Below, piece by piece: positions 8,021 to 16,546 of a stretch of DNA of 64,000 bases; within the stretch, counting starts at the first letter, position 1; each line of letters starts with the position of its first letter. The stretch lies in assembly GCF_048060115.1 (NCBI RefSeq), contig NZ_JBHMIM010000006.1, forward strand, positions 1-64,000, in the 5' to 3' direction. Source of the DNA: Micromonospora_E sp048060115. Lineage in GTDB: Bacteria > Actinomycetota > Actinomycetes > Mycobacteriales > Micromonosporaceae. The notes below the pieces were generated by a model. The model searched no databases, was not told where the DNA came from, and was given only the letters and a program-made list of their open reading frames with translations. The translations under genes were made by a program, and so were the position numbers.

Positions 8021-9244
8021 CTACTCGTACCGCAGGGCTTCGATGGGTCGCAGATTCGCCGCCCGGCGGGCGGGCACGCTGCCGAAGAAGAGCCCGATCG
8101 CCACCGACACGCCCAGTGCCACCAGCACCGAACTTGGCACGATCACCGGCTTCACCCCGACGATGGTGAAGTAGCTGCCGATCACCGCGACCGCGACACC
8201 CGCCCCGCCACCGAGCGCACTCAGCAGCGTCGCCTCGACGAGGAACTGCGTCATGATGGTGCCCGGAGGGGCACCGAGCGCCTTGCGGATACCGATCTCG
8301 CGGGTCCGTTCGGTCACCGTCACCAACATGATGTTGGTGATGCCGATCCCGCCGACCAGCAGGCTGATCGCCGCGACCGCGCCGAGCAGCACGGTGAACG
8401 TGTCGGCCGTCGACGCCTGGGTCTCCAGCAACTGTGACGCGTTTTGAATCCGGTACGCCTGGCCGGTGCCACCGCCGATCCCGGTGCCGCCGACCCCGCT
8501 GGCGCTATCGCTCGCAAGGTGGCGATCCAGGATCGCGCTGACCTGTGCCTGAGCGGCGTCGACCCGGTCCGGCCCGGTCGCCTCCACCAGCACCGAGCTG
8601 ATCGAGCCGTACCCGGTCAGTGCCTGACGCACCGCGCTCAGCGGGGCCACCACCAGGTCGTTGGCGTCCTGCAGGCCGCCAGAGGAGATCTTCTCGGCGA
8701 GTACGCCGACCACGGTGAACAGGGCCCCGTCGACCATCAACTGGCTCCCGAGCGGATCCGCCCCGGCGAAGAGTTCGTCGACGACGGTCTGCCCGACCAG
8801 CGCCACCCGCCGGCCCTGGGCGACGTCAGCGTCGGTGAACGCGGCACCCTCGTCGACCTGCGTATTAGACGCGGCCAGGTAACTCGGGTAGCTGCCGACG
8901 AACTGGCCGACCGAGTGGTCGGCGTCGCCGTAGGTGAGTGTCGCCGGGGCGCTGACCACCGGCGACACCGACCGGACGTCCGGGGCAAGCACCGGATCGT
9001 GCAGCGCCTCGGCGACCTCGACGGTCAGACCGGCGCTGCCGCCGCCTGACGCCGACACGGTGATGGTGTTGGTGCCGAGCGCCTCGATCCGGTCGCTGAT
9101 CGACTGCGCCGAGCCGTTGCCCACCGCGACGAGCAGGATCACCGCCGCCACGCCGATCAGGACGCCGAGCGTGGTCAACGCCGACCGCAGCTTGTTCGCG
9201 CCGACGCCGCGAAACGCGGATCGGACGATCTCTACCGGCCCCAC
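8021..9244 (-). CDS. ABC transporter permease, MacB/FtsX type
   Basis: The 407-residue protein has the MacB layout. There is an N-terminal membrane helix (about residues 20-42, LGVLIGVAAVILLVA), a large extracytoplasmic domain (about 45-280) and three C-terminal helices. The conserved segment ERTREIGIRKALGA precedes helix 3, and PARRAANLRPIEALRYE closes the protein. Such permeases drive extracytoplasmic export or membrane remodelling with an ATPase and a fusion protein. The GTG at 9244 has GGGAGG seven bases upstream and overlaps the ATPase stop by 13 bp; GTG-based coupling is likely. Confidence 0.9.
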   Translation of the reverse strand: MGPVEIVRSAFRGVGANKLRSALTTLGVLIGVAAVILLVAVGNGSAQSISDRIEALGTNTITVSASGGGSAGLTVEVAEALHDPVLAPDVRSVSPVVSAPATLTYGDADHSVGQFVGSYPSYLAASNTQVDEGAAFTDADVAQGRRVALVGQTVVDELFAGADPLGSQLMVDGALFTVVGVLAEKISSGGLQDANDLVVAPLSAVRQALTGYGSISSVLVEATGPDRVDAAQAQVSAILDRHLASDSASGVGGTGIGGGTGQAYRIQNASQLLETQASTADTFTVLLGAVAAISLLVGGIGITNIMLVTVTERTREIGIRKALGAPPGTIMTQFLVEATLLSALGGGAGVAVAVIGSYFTIVGVKPVIVPSSVLVALGVSVAIGLFFGSVPARRAANLRPIEALRYE

Positions 9245-9990
9245 TGGACAACCTCCCGGTACGGCTTGCCCACGGTTGGCTGACCGACAGTTGGCTGACC
9301 GATCGCGGCTCGCCGATCGTCGGAGACGATCTGCCCGTCGCGTACCCGCAGCAGCCGGCGGGTCCGGTCGGCCACCTCCGGCTCGTGAGTGATCAGCAGG
9401 ATGGTGCGACCGTCCGCGTTGAGTTGGTCGAAGATGGACAGCACCTCCTCGGTCGAGCCGGTGTCCAGGTTTCCGGTTGGTTCGTCGGCCAGCACCAACG
9501 CCGGTTCGGTGGCCAACGCGCGGGCGACCGCGACCCGCTGCTGCTGGCCACCGGAGAGTTGATTCGGCAGGTGCCCGGCCCGGTCGGCGAGCCCGACCAT
9601 GTCGAGGGCGGCCATCGCCCGGTGCCGTCGGACGGCCGGGCGGACTCCGGCGTACGCCAGCGGCAGTTCGACGTTCGCCACGGCGGTCGTCCGGGGAATC
9701 AGGTTGAACGACTGGAAGACGAAGCCGATCCGCCGGTTGCGGACCATGGCCAGTTGTCGTTCGGTGAGCCGGCCGACGTCCGTTCCGTCGATCAGGTACC
9801 GGCCGGTGCTCGGCACGTCCAGGCAGCCGAGGATGTTCATCAGCGTCGACTTGCCGGAGCCGGACGAGCCCATCACGGCGACGAACTCGCCTCGGTCGAC
9901 CTGCAGCGACACTCCGCGCAGGGCGGCGACCGCGGACTCCCCGACGCCGTACACCTTGGTGACGTCCTGCACCTCCAGGACGGGGTTCAC
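9232..9990 (-). CDS. ABC transporter ATP-binding protein, MacB/LolD type
   Basis: The 252-residue ATPase powers the adjacent MacB-like permease. Walker A GSSGSGKST is near residue 40, the Q-loop is FVFQSFNLIP, the signature is LSGGQQQR, Walker B is LVLADEPTGNLD, and the switch His is in LLITHEPE. After the domain ends at about residue 225 there is an unusual tail with two GQPTV repeats. These come from a duplicated gttggctgaccgac-type sequence. The ATG overlaps the stop of the upstream fusion protein gene by 4 bp. Confidence 0.93.
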   Translation of the reverse strand: MNPVLEVQDVTKVYGVGESAVAALRGVSLQVDRGEFVAVMGSSGSGKSTLMNILGCLDVPSTGRYLIDGTDVGRLTERQLAMVRNRRIGFVFQSFNLIPRTTAVANVELPLAYAGVRPAVRRHRAMAALDMVGLADRAGHLPNQLSGGQQQRVAVARALATEPALVLADEPTGNLDTGSTEEVLSIFDQLNADGRTILLITHEPEVADRTRRLLRVRDGQIVSDDRRAAIGQPTVGQPTVGKPYREVVQWGR

Positions 9991-11306
9991 CGGCCGCCAC
10001 CACCCGGACCGCCACCGCCAGGGAAGCCACCGCCGCCGGTCAACCCGCCACCGCCAGGGAAGCCACCGCCGCCAGGAAAGCCACCGCCGCCAGGAAAGCC
10101 ACCGCCGCCAGGAAAGCCACCGGTCCCGCTCTCCGACTCGGTGGGAATCGCGATCAGCACCTGTTCACCGGCTGCCAGCCCGGAGACGATCTCCACCGCG
10201 TCGTCGCCGCGTAGGCCGACTTCGACGGTCCGGCTGACCTGCGCACCGTCCACCAGCACGGTGACCGACTGCCGGGTGCCGCTGCCGGTCAACGCGGCCG
10301 GGTTGATGGTCAGCACGTTCACCGCCTCGCCCACGACCACGGTCGCCTCCACGGTCTGCCCGGGCCGGACGCCGTCGGGCACCGAGTCCAGGTCGAGGGT
10401 GATCGGATAGCTGACCACCCCGTTGGTGGTGGTGGCGTTCGGATCGATGACCCCGACGGTCGCGGTGGCCTCGGCGTCGGCGAGCGCGTTCCACTGGACG
10501 GTCGCCGGCTGGCCGACCTCGAGCTGCACCGCGTCGGTTTCCGACACCGAGGCGGTGACCTCCAGACTGGTCAGGTCGGCGAGATCGACGAACCCGCTGG
10601 CCGACGATCCGCTCGTCTCCGCGCCTGAGCCGGCCGACCCGGTGCCGCCGCCAGATGACGACGTGCCGGTGCCGCCGCCGGACGACGCACCGACGCTGCC
10701 GTTGACCGCGACGACCGTACCGGCCATCGGGGCCACCAGCGTCGTGCCGTCGACGGCCGCTTGTGCCTCGGTGACCGCGAGTTGCGCGTCGACCACCTCA
10801 GACTCGGCGTCGGCCGTGGACTCACCGGCGGACTCGGCGGTGTCGAGGGCGTCCCGCGCCGCGTCGAGGTTGGCATTCGCGGCGTCCAGTTCCCGCTGGG
10901 CCACCGTGTCGTCGACCCGGGCGAGGACCGCACCCTCGTCGACCTGGTCTCCGACGGCCACCAGGATCTCGGTCACCGTGCCGCTGGTGACGAAGTCGGC
11001 GACCGCCGTCTTCGCGCTGCGTACCGAGCCGGCGGCGGTGACCGTCGCGGTCACCGTGGCCTGCCCGACGGTGACAGTAGCGGTGTCCGACAGATCCGCG
11101 GCAACGGCGGAATCGGGGCCGACCATTGTGTAGTAGGTCCAGCCGAGAGTGCCTAGCACCGCCAAGGCGAGTACGGCGTTGAGAAGCAGCGGCCGGCGAA
11201 GGCGGGTGAGGTGACGCAGAGGCATGGCGGACAGCTTGTGGTGGCCGCCTCGACGCGACCTCGGTGCCGGCTCGGTGAAAGCTGGCAATCCACTGGCGGG
11301 TTCCAT
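9987..11306 (-). CDS. HlyD-family membrane fusion protein with Gly-rich tail (second of two)
   Basis: The 439-residue protein is a periplasmic-adaptor-like (RND/ABC) fusion protein. It has one N-terminal membrane segment (about residues 36-60), a lipoyl-like half (VTEILVAVGDQVDEGAVLARVDD), a short Ala-rich hairpin, a Gly/Ser linker, then barrel domains (VQLEVGQPATVQWN, VRPGQTVEATVVV). The tail is five GGFPGGGG-like repeats. Its ATG overlaps the stop of the preceding fusion protein, and its stop overlaps the ATPase start. An internal ATG at 11225 is an alternative start. In a Gram-positive it would act between membrane and cell wall. Confidence 0.88.
   Translation of the reverse strand: MEPASGLPAFTEPAPRSRRGGHHKLSAMPLRHLTRLRRPLLLNAVLALAVLGTLGWTYYTMVGPDSAVAADLSDTATVTVGQATVTATVTAAGSVRSAKTAVADFVTSGTVTEILVAVGDQVDEGAVLARVDDTVAQRELDAANANLDAARDALDTAESAGESTADAESEVVDAQLAVTEAQAAVDGTTLVAPMAGTVVAVNGSVGASSGGGTGTSSSGGGTGSAGSGAETSGSSASGFVDLADLTSLEVTASVSETDAVQLEVGQPATVQWNALADAEATATVGVIDPNATTTNGVVSYPITLDLDSVPDGVRPGQTVEATVVVGEAVNVLTINPAALTGSGTRQSVTVLVDGAQVSRTVEVGLRGDDAVEIVSGLAAGEQVLIAIPTESESGTGGFPGGGGFPGGGGFPGGGGFPGGGGLTGGGGFPGGGGPGGGGR
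9993..10121. repeat. 18-bp repeats encoding the GGFPGG tail
   Basis: Several copies of an 18-bp unit around aagccaccgccgccagg encode Gly-Phe-Pro-Gly repeats at the C-terminus of the fusion protein. Copies are nearly identical, suggesting recent expansion. They keep the reading frame. Confidence 0.75.
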
Positions 11307-12697
11307 CAGCCGCCGACCACTTTGTCGCCGACTGCCAGCCCGTCGGTCACTTCCACGTACTGGTCACCACGGATGCCCACGGTCACCACCCGCTGTTGCC
11401 GGGCACCTGTCCCGTCCACCACGACGACGATGTCCGCGCCGTCGCTGCTACGGCCGACCGCGGTGATCGGAAGGCGTACCGTGTCCGCCACCTCGTCGAC
11501 GACGACCCGTACACCGGCGCTCTGGCCGACCAGCAGCCCGTCCGGGATGTCGTCGAAGTCGACGATCACCCCGTAGCGCACCAACTGTCCGTCGACGCTG
11601 CCCACCGGATCGACCTGGCTGAGCCGGGCGGGGAACTCCTCATCCGGCCGGGTCGCCACGGTGATGACGGCAGACTGGCCGGCGACCAGCCGCGCGGCGT
11701 CGGCTTCGGGAAAGCTCGCCGTCACCTGCATCTCGGCGACCGCGCCGAGCTCGATGAAGGTGCCGCCGGCCCGCACCGTGCTGCCGATGGCACCCGAGAC
11801 GCGGAGCACCTTGCCGTCGATCGGGGCGCTGATCACCGTACCGTCGAGATCGTCCTCGGCGGCGGCGAGCCGCAGCTGTGCCGCGGTCACCTGCTGCCGG
11901 GCCCGCAGCACCGGGTCGCCGCCGGACCCGCCGCCACCCGCCTCGCCCGTCCCTGGTCCGGTCCCACTTCCGGTCCCGGTCCCGTCCGGTGCCGCGCTGC
12001 AGCCGGTGTCGTCGTCGGTGCCGGGCGGGTCAGCTGAGCCGGCCGGCGGCGCGGTCGGCACGCTGGCCGGCGGGCTCGCGTCCGTGCCGGTCGGGGTCGG
12101 CGATCTCCCGGCCGGTACGGACGCGGTGGGTGACGGCGATGTGCCGACCGTAGGAGACGGATCGGGGGTGGCCGACCCGGTCACCTCCGGTGTCGGGCTG
12201 GCGGTGCGATCGGGCGCGGTCCAGGCCGCAAGGGCGGCCGTCGGACACCCGGTGCCGGCTTCGGAGTCCGTCTCCGTGTCGTCCGACTGCGCGTCCGTCT
12301 GTGCGGTGGCCAGGGCTTCCTGAGCCGCGGTCAACGCCTCCCGGGCCCGTCCGACAGCTTCCGTCGCGTCGCTGTCGTCGATGACGGCGAGCACGTCACC
12401 GGCGGCGACGTCTTGGCCGAGCCGTACGTCGAGCCGGTTCACCGTGCCCGCCACCCCGAAGCCGAGTTGGCGGTCCTCGGCCGGATCGACGGCACCGGTG
12501 GCGGCGACCGCCACGGTGACCGTCCCCCGGTCGACCTGCACGGTGGCAACCGGTACGACGTCGTCTGCGCTGGTCGGACCGGCAAGTGCGTACGCGATGG
12601 CGCCGGCCGGGACCAGCGCCGCGCACACCGCCACGGCGGCGAGCCGGCGTGCCGCGGGCAGCCGTCTGAGCGGTGCCCATCTGGGGCCGAGTTCCAT
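11306..12697 (-). CDS. HlyD-family membrane fusion protein with long Ser/Thr/Pro linker (first of two)
   Basis: The 463-residue protein has an N-terminal membrane segment (about residues 19-40) and a biotinyl-lipoyl-like segment with VNRLDVRLGQDVAAGDVL. Its helical hairpin is interrupted by about 110 residues rich in Ser, Thr, Pro and Gly with three isolated cysteines (TGCP, TGCS). It then resumes with ARQQVTAAQLRLAAAEDDL and a second lipoyl half (GTVISAPIDGKVLRVSG), followed by barrel domains. The linker replaces the coiled-coil tip, which in Gram-negatives contacts TolC; none is needed here. It is the first gene of the export operon. Confidence 0.87.
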   Translation of the reverse strand: MELGPRWAPLRRLPAARRLAAVAVCAALVPAGAIAYALAGPTSADDVVPVATVQVDRGTVTVAVAATGAVDPAEDRQLGFGVAGTVNRLDVRLGQDVAAGDVLAVIDDSDATEAVGRAREALTAAQEALATAQTDAQSDDTETDSEAGTGCPTAALAAWTAPDRTASPTPEVTGSATPDPSPTVGTSPSPTASVPAGRSPTPTGTDASPPASVPTAPPAGSADPPGTDDDTGCSAAPDGTGTGSGTGPGTGEAGGGGSGGDPVLRARQQVTAAQLRLAAAEDDLDGTVISAPIDGKVLRVSGAIGSTVRAGGTFIELGAVAEMQVTASFPEADAARLVAGQSAVITVATRPDEEFPARLSQVDPVGSVDGQLVRYGVIVDFDDIPDGLLVGQSAGVRVVVDEVADTVRLPITAVGRSSDGADIVVVVDGTGARQQRVVTVGIRGDQYVEVTDGLAVGDKVVGG

Positions 12698-12887
12698 GAG
12701 GCGGCAGTGTTCCGGCTGCGGCTCAGGACCGGCTCGGCGTCACCTCGGCGTTTGCTGTGAGCCGCCCGGACTGACGGCGACACCCAGCGCGGTCACAGCA
12801 AACCCTGACGTGGCGCGGAGGTTTGCCAGGTCTGCTGACCCCGTACCGGCGACGACTGTCGCAGGCGATCCGGATGGGAGGGTGACC

Positions 12888-13460
12888 GTGCGCATCGCGC
12901 TCAGTCGTTCGATGTGGGGCGCGGCCGGCGGGATCTGCCTGCTGCTGATTGCCGCCTGCGGAGAGTTCGGCACGGACTCCGGTGGTGACGCTGTCGCCGG
13001 TGGTGCCGGCACGATGACGGCGTACGTGGAGTGCCTCCAGGAGAACGGCGTCGACGCGGAGGTTCCCGAGGCCGGAGGGGGTTTCCGAGGTGGTGCCCCG
13101 GATGGGATGCCGTCGGGGCAGCCCGGTGACCGGCCGTCGGGGTTCCCGTCCGGTTGGCCAGGCGGGGCGGGGCTGGGTGGTGGCCGGATGGGCGGCGGCT
13201 TCGCCGAGATGCTCCGACCCGATGGCGTCGATGACGAGACCTGGACAGCGGCGCAGGAAGCATGCCAGTCGGTACTGCCGACCGCCGGGGCCGGCGGTCC
13301 GCGCGGCGGCGGCGACGCTGGGACTGATCGCAGTGGCATCGCCGCGTACCGGAACTGTCTGGCCGAGCGGGACGTCGAGTGGGCCGCCGACCTGGACGAG
13401 TCGGATCCGGTGATCGCTGAGGCGCTGGCCGTGTGCGGGCCACTGCGGCCGGCCGGGTGA
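12888..13460 (+). CDS. Small lipoprotein, divergent from the export operon
   Basis: The 190-residue protein starts at a GTG with GGGAGG about seven bases upstream. Its signal peptide ends in the lipobox LIAAC (Cys near residue 23), so it should be lipid-anchored outside. The mature part has two similar blocks, YVECLQENGVDAEV and YRNCLAERDVEW, separated by a Gly/Pro/Met-rich linker and a short helical segment ETWTAAQEAC. Similar lipoproteins sit near MacB-type operons in actinomycetes, which suggests it serves the neighbouring transporter; its ligand is unknown. Confidence 0.75.
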   Translation: MRIALSRSMWGAAGGICLLLIAACGEFGTDSGGDAVAGGAGTMTAYVECLQENGVDAEVPEAGGGFRGGAPDGMPSGQPGDRPSGFPSGWPGGAGLGGGRMGGGFAEMLRPDGVDDETWTAAQEACQSVLPTAGAGGPRGGGDAGTDRSGIAAYRNCLAERDVEWAADLDESDPVIAEALAVCGPLRPAG

Positions 13461-13508
13461 CCGCACCGGCGCGGACGTCACCGGAGCCCGTTGAGTCCGT
13501 GAGGCGGA

Positions 13509-14073
13509 GTGCTACCTGCCATCAAGCGAGCAACAGCGGCAGCCGCGGTCGCCGCGGCGTGCACGGCGGCCACCGTCATGGTCGCCGTCGCCACCCCGGC
13601 TGGCACCGACGACGACACTCAGTGAGCGATGGGCGGCCAGAACCTCAGCAACACCCGGTCGAGCCCGACCGAACGCAGCCTCGGCCCGGACACGGTTGAC
13701 GCCCTCGAACTCAACTGGACGTACACCACCCGTGGAGACATGTCGGCCACCCCGGCGGTCGTCGACGGTGCCGCGTACCTCCCCGACTGGGACGGCTACC
13801 TCCACAAGGTGAACACCGCGACCGGGGCGGTGCTCTGGTCCCGGTCGGTCGCGCAGTACGTCGGTGCCGGCGGCACCGTGGTCTCGCGCACCAGCCCGGT
13901 CGTAGTCGGTGAACTTCGGCTGCCTGCCAGGCTTCCCGCCGAACAACTGCCGGACCACGCGACCGCCCACCACCGCACCACCGACCACACCGCCTGCGGC
14001 GTCGCCCTGCACCGCCAGCTACCGTGTCGTGTCCCAGTGGCCCGGCGGATTTCAGGGCGAGGTGACCGTGCGG
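13509..14073 (+). pseudogene. Decayed secreted PQQ-type beta-propeller gene fused to a CBM2 fragment
   Basis: A GTG at 13509 with GAGGCGGA upstream opens a signal-peptide-like stretch, then hits TGA at 13623-13625. The same frame continues at once with MGGQNLSNTR, SATPAVVDGAAYL and GYLHKVNTATGAVLW, typical of PQQ-dependent polyvinyl-alcohol-dehydrogenase-like propellers. Relatives usually read WP before MGGQ, so TGG to TGA is the likely lesion. Homology stops near 13911. A different frame then reads a Pro/Thr linker (about 13960-14004) and CTASYRVVSQWPGGFQGEV, the start of a family 2 carbohydrate-binding module, which also breaks off. I see a remnant of at least two genes. Confidence 0.7.
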
Positions 14074-14142
14074 GCCGCGGCGGAGGTATCCCCGCCCCGC
14101 GCCCCCGACCGGGAGGGACCGGACCGCCCACACCCGGCCCTG

Positions 14143-15066
14143 CTACCTGCCAGGGACCGACGCGGCGAAGGTCTCCCGGAGCGCCGGTTCGAGCGACCGA
14201 CCGGTCACCGGCTCGATGAACAGCTCAGCGAGGAGAACATCGGCAAGGTGGGCCGGGTTGAGGCCGGACTCCTTGCCGGCAAGCGCCTGCGCTCCGCCTC
14301 CGAGTCGCAGCAGGGCGCGCACCGCGCCGGCCGGCAGCCGGTTGACCGGTCGGGGTCGACCGACCGCATCGGCGATCCGCGCGAGCATCTCTGCCCAGGT
14401 GAGGTTCTCGTCGGCGACCGGAATGTCCGAACCGCTGGCTTGTTCCAGCGCCGCGTGCGCAGCCTCGGCGACGCTGCGGGCCGAGGCCGCTGCGGTTCCG
14501 CCGACGGGGGCCAGCAGCGGTGCCGCCGACCGTGCCCACCGGTCCAGCGGGCCGGCCCAGTTCGGCAGCCGGTCACCGACCCGACCGAAGACGAACGGCA
14601 GCTCCAGCACCGCGACCGGCAGTTCGGGACCGGCGGCCGCCCGCCCCTCGCGGGCCTGCTCCAGCCGGCAGCGGACGTACACATGCCGGTCCGGCAGGCA
14701 CCACTGCGGACGTAGCCGGTCGTAGTAGGTGTAGTAGGAGCCGAGAATGACACCGCGGGTCAGACCCTCGTGGCGGGCGGCGGTGAACACGCGTACCACC
14801 GGGTCGACGATCTCGCGGTGGAGCACGGGATGGATCGGCCTGCGGAGCACCCGTTGCTCATCGGCGCGGGTGCCGTACACGACACCATCGTGACCGGCGA
14901 GCAGCCGCCGCAGTTCGTCGACGGAGGCGGCCTCGACATCGAGCACGTGGTCGACACCGGGCCGGTCGGTACGCGCCAGCGTGGTCACGGCGTGGCCACG
15001 CCCGCGCAGCCGGGCGACGACATGGGCACCGATGAGACCGGTTCCGCCCACGACCAGAATTCTCAT
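14143..15066 (-). CDS. NAD-dependent epimerase/dehydratase-like (SDR) protein
   Basis: The 307-residue protein is an extended short-chain dehydrogenase/reductase. It begins with ILVVGGTGLIGAHVVARL, the Rossmann glycine motif, followed by a reactive-site region GSYYTYYDRL and ELPFVFGRVGDRLPNW. A classical YxxxK is not clear: the nearest is YVRCRLE, so catalysis may differ or be lost. The substrate is unknown. The ATG at 15066 directly begins the nucleotide-binding strand. It lies 20 bp downstream of the regulator/hydrolase fusion gene and is probably cotranscribed with it. Confidence 0.8.
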   Translation of the reverse strand: MRILVVGGTGLIGAHVVARLRGRGHAVTTLARTDRPGVDHVLDVEAASVDELRRLLAGHDGVVYGTRADEQRVLRRPIHPVLHREIVDPVVRVFTAARHEGLTRGVILGSYYTYYDRLRPQWCLPDRHVYVRCRLEQAREGRAAAGPELPVAVLELPFVFGRVGDRLPNWAGPLDRWARSAAPLLAPVGGTAAASARSVAEAAHAALEQASGSDIPVADENLTWAEMLARIADAVGRPRPVNRLPAGAVRALLRLGGGAQALAGKESGLNPAHLADVLLAELFIEPVTGRSLEPALRETFAASVPGR

Positions 15067-15085
15067 ACCCGTCCCGTTCGCGATC

Positions 15086-16339
15086 TCACTCGGCCAGGAA
15101 GGCGTCGATCTGGTCCAGGAACTCGGGCCAGGCCGGCTCGGACGCGGTGAGCAGATGGTTTCGGCTGTCCAGCAGCACCAGTTGGCTGTCTGGGATGAGG
15201 GTGGCCAGCTCGCTGGCCTGCGAGGTGGGCACCCGCACGTCGTCACGGCAGTGCAGGATCAACGTCGGGCACTGCACCCGGTGGGCGATGTCCGAGACGT
15301 CGATCCGGGCGAACTCCTCCAGGAACCGGACCCCGTTCGCCGCCGAGGTGGTCCGCCGTTGGAAGCTGATGAACTCCTCCAGCTCCTCCGGGGTGCCCTC
15401 GGGCAGGAACTGGGCAGCGAAGACGCCGAGGAAACTCGGGTCCTGGTGCGCCCAGCCGACCCGGGCCAGGTTCAGATCGAGCGCCGCCTCATCCCGCTCG
15501 GCCTGGCAGCGGGCCCGGACCTGACGTCCCCGGGCGTACGCACCGGCGAGAATCAACCGGCTGACCCGTTCCGGTCGGCGCACGGCGTACGCGACCGCTA
15601 CCGCACCGCCCTGGGAGACGCCGAGCAGCGGGAACCGGTCCAGCCCCACCGCCTCGACCACGGTGTCCAGGTCGTCGACCCAGTCGTCGAAGGAGAAACT
15701 CGGCACGTCCCAGTCGGACAGGCCGCACCCCCGCTCGTCGTAGCGGACCAGCTGCCGGTCCCGGGCCAGCCCGTTGAGCCAGTGCGACCAGACCGGGGTG
15801 GTCCACTCCAGATCGAGATGGGTCATCCAGTTGGCGGCCTTGAGTAGCGGCGGACCGGACCCGACGGTGGCGTAGGCGATCCGGGTCCCGTCGTCGGCCC
15901 GACAGAACCGGACGACCTGGTGGTCCGCGCCGCCGGCCTCCCCGGCGGGGGCACGCCGGTCCGACCCAGTCGGTGGCCGCGCGGCAGGCGCTGGCCCGGC
16001 GGCGGCGGGGTCGCCGGCCCGGGTCACCGTCACTGGTGCCGCGAACTGGTACCCCCGCCGGTGCACGGTCCGGATCAGCCGCTGGTGCCGGCCGGTGTCA
16101 CCGACGGCGATCCGGGCGGTACGCAGCCCGGTGGTCAGCGCCGCCTCGCTGACGAAGCGGTCGCCCCAGACCTTGTCGAGCAGTTCGTTCTTCGTCACCA
16201 CCTGGTCGCGGTGCTCGATCAGGTAGTGCAGCAGGTCGAGAGCCCGGGGCTCGACGTGGACCGGCGTGCCGGCGCGGCGGAGCTCGTAGCGGGCCATGTC
16301 CAGTTCGTACTCGCCGAAGCGATAGGTGTCGCCGGCCAT
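15086..16339 (-). CDS. Winged-helix transcription factor fused to an alpha/beta hydrolase
   Basis: The 417-residue protein has two parts. Residues 5-100 are an OmpR/PhoB-type winged helix (FGEYELDMARYELRR, PRALDLLHYLIEHR, VHRRGYQF) without a receiver domain, as in CadC-like regulators. After a Pro/Ala linker, residues 140-415 form an alpha/beta hydrolase with nucleophile Ser242 in GVSQGG, a likely Asp in HCRDDVRVP and His in SRNHLL. The triad looks intact. It may sense or hydrolyse a small ester or lactone and regulate neighbouring genes, perhaps the epimerase gene downstream or the divergent secreted protein; this is inference. Confidence 0.85.
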   Translation of the reverse strand: MAGDTYRFGEYELDMARYELRRAGTPVHVEPRALDLLHYLIEHRDQVVTKNELLDKVWGDRFVSEAALTTGLRTARIAVGDTGRHQRLIRTVHRRGYQFAAPVTVTRAGDPAAAGPAPAARPPTGSDRRAPAGEAGGADHQVVRFCRADDGTRIAYATVGSGPPLLKAANWMTHLDLEWTTPVWSHWLNGLARDRQLVRYDERGCGLSDWDVPSFSFDDWVDDLDTVVEAVGLDRFPLLGVSQGGAVAVAYAVRRPERVSRLILAGAYARGRQVRARCQAERDEAALDLNLARVGWAHQDPSFLGVFAAQFLPEGTPEELEEFISFQRRTTSAANGVRFLEEFARIDVSDIAHRVQCPTLILHCRDDVRVPTSQASELATLIPDSQLVLLDSRNHLLTASEPAWPEFLDQIDAFLAE

Positions 16340-16455
16340 CGACGTAGCCTACCGCCTGCGCTGGCCGAACCGACCCTCGGATGATCATGGTAGGAGCCGG
16401 CTGTTTCTATCCGGACAGATTAGCTGTAAGATTTCGGGCAGAAGGCATGTGATGG

Positions 16456-16483
16456 TTGACACGATCCGCTTTCCTCATTTATT
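16456..16483 (+). promoter_or_regulatory. Candidate promoter of the secreted toxin-like gene
   Basis: TTGACA at 16456-16461 is followed after 16 bp by TTTATT, a reasonable primary sigma-type pair in a locally AT-rich gap about 60 bp before the ATG. The divergent wHTH-hydrolase gene starts at 16339, so the 207-bp gap probably carries both promoters. Confidence 0.45.
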
Positions 16484-16546
16484 CCTCAGGTAATCCTCGG
16501 ATTCTCCTCATGAATTCAGCGAGAGCGATTTGCAGACTCATGTCCC

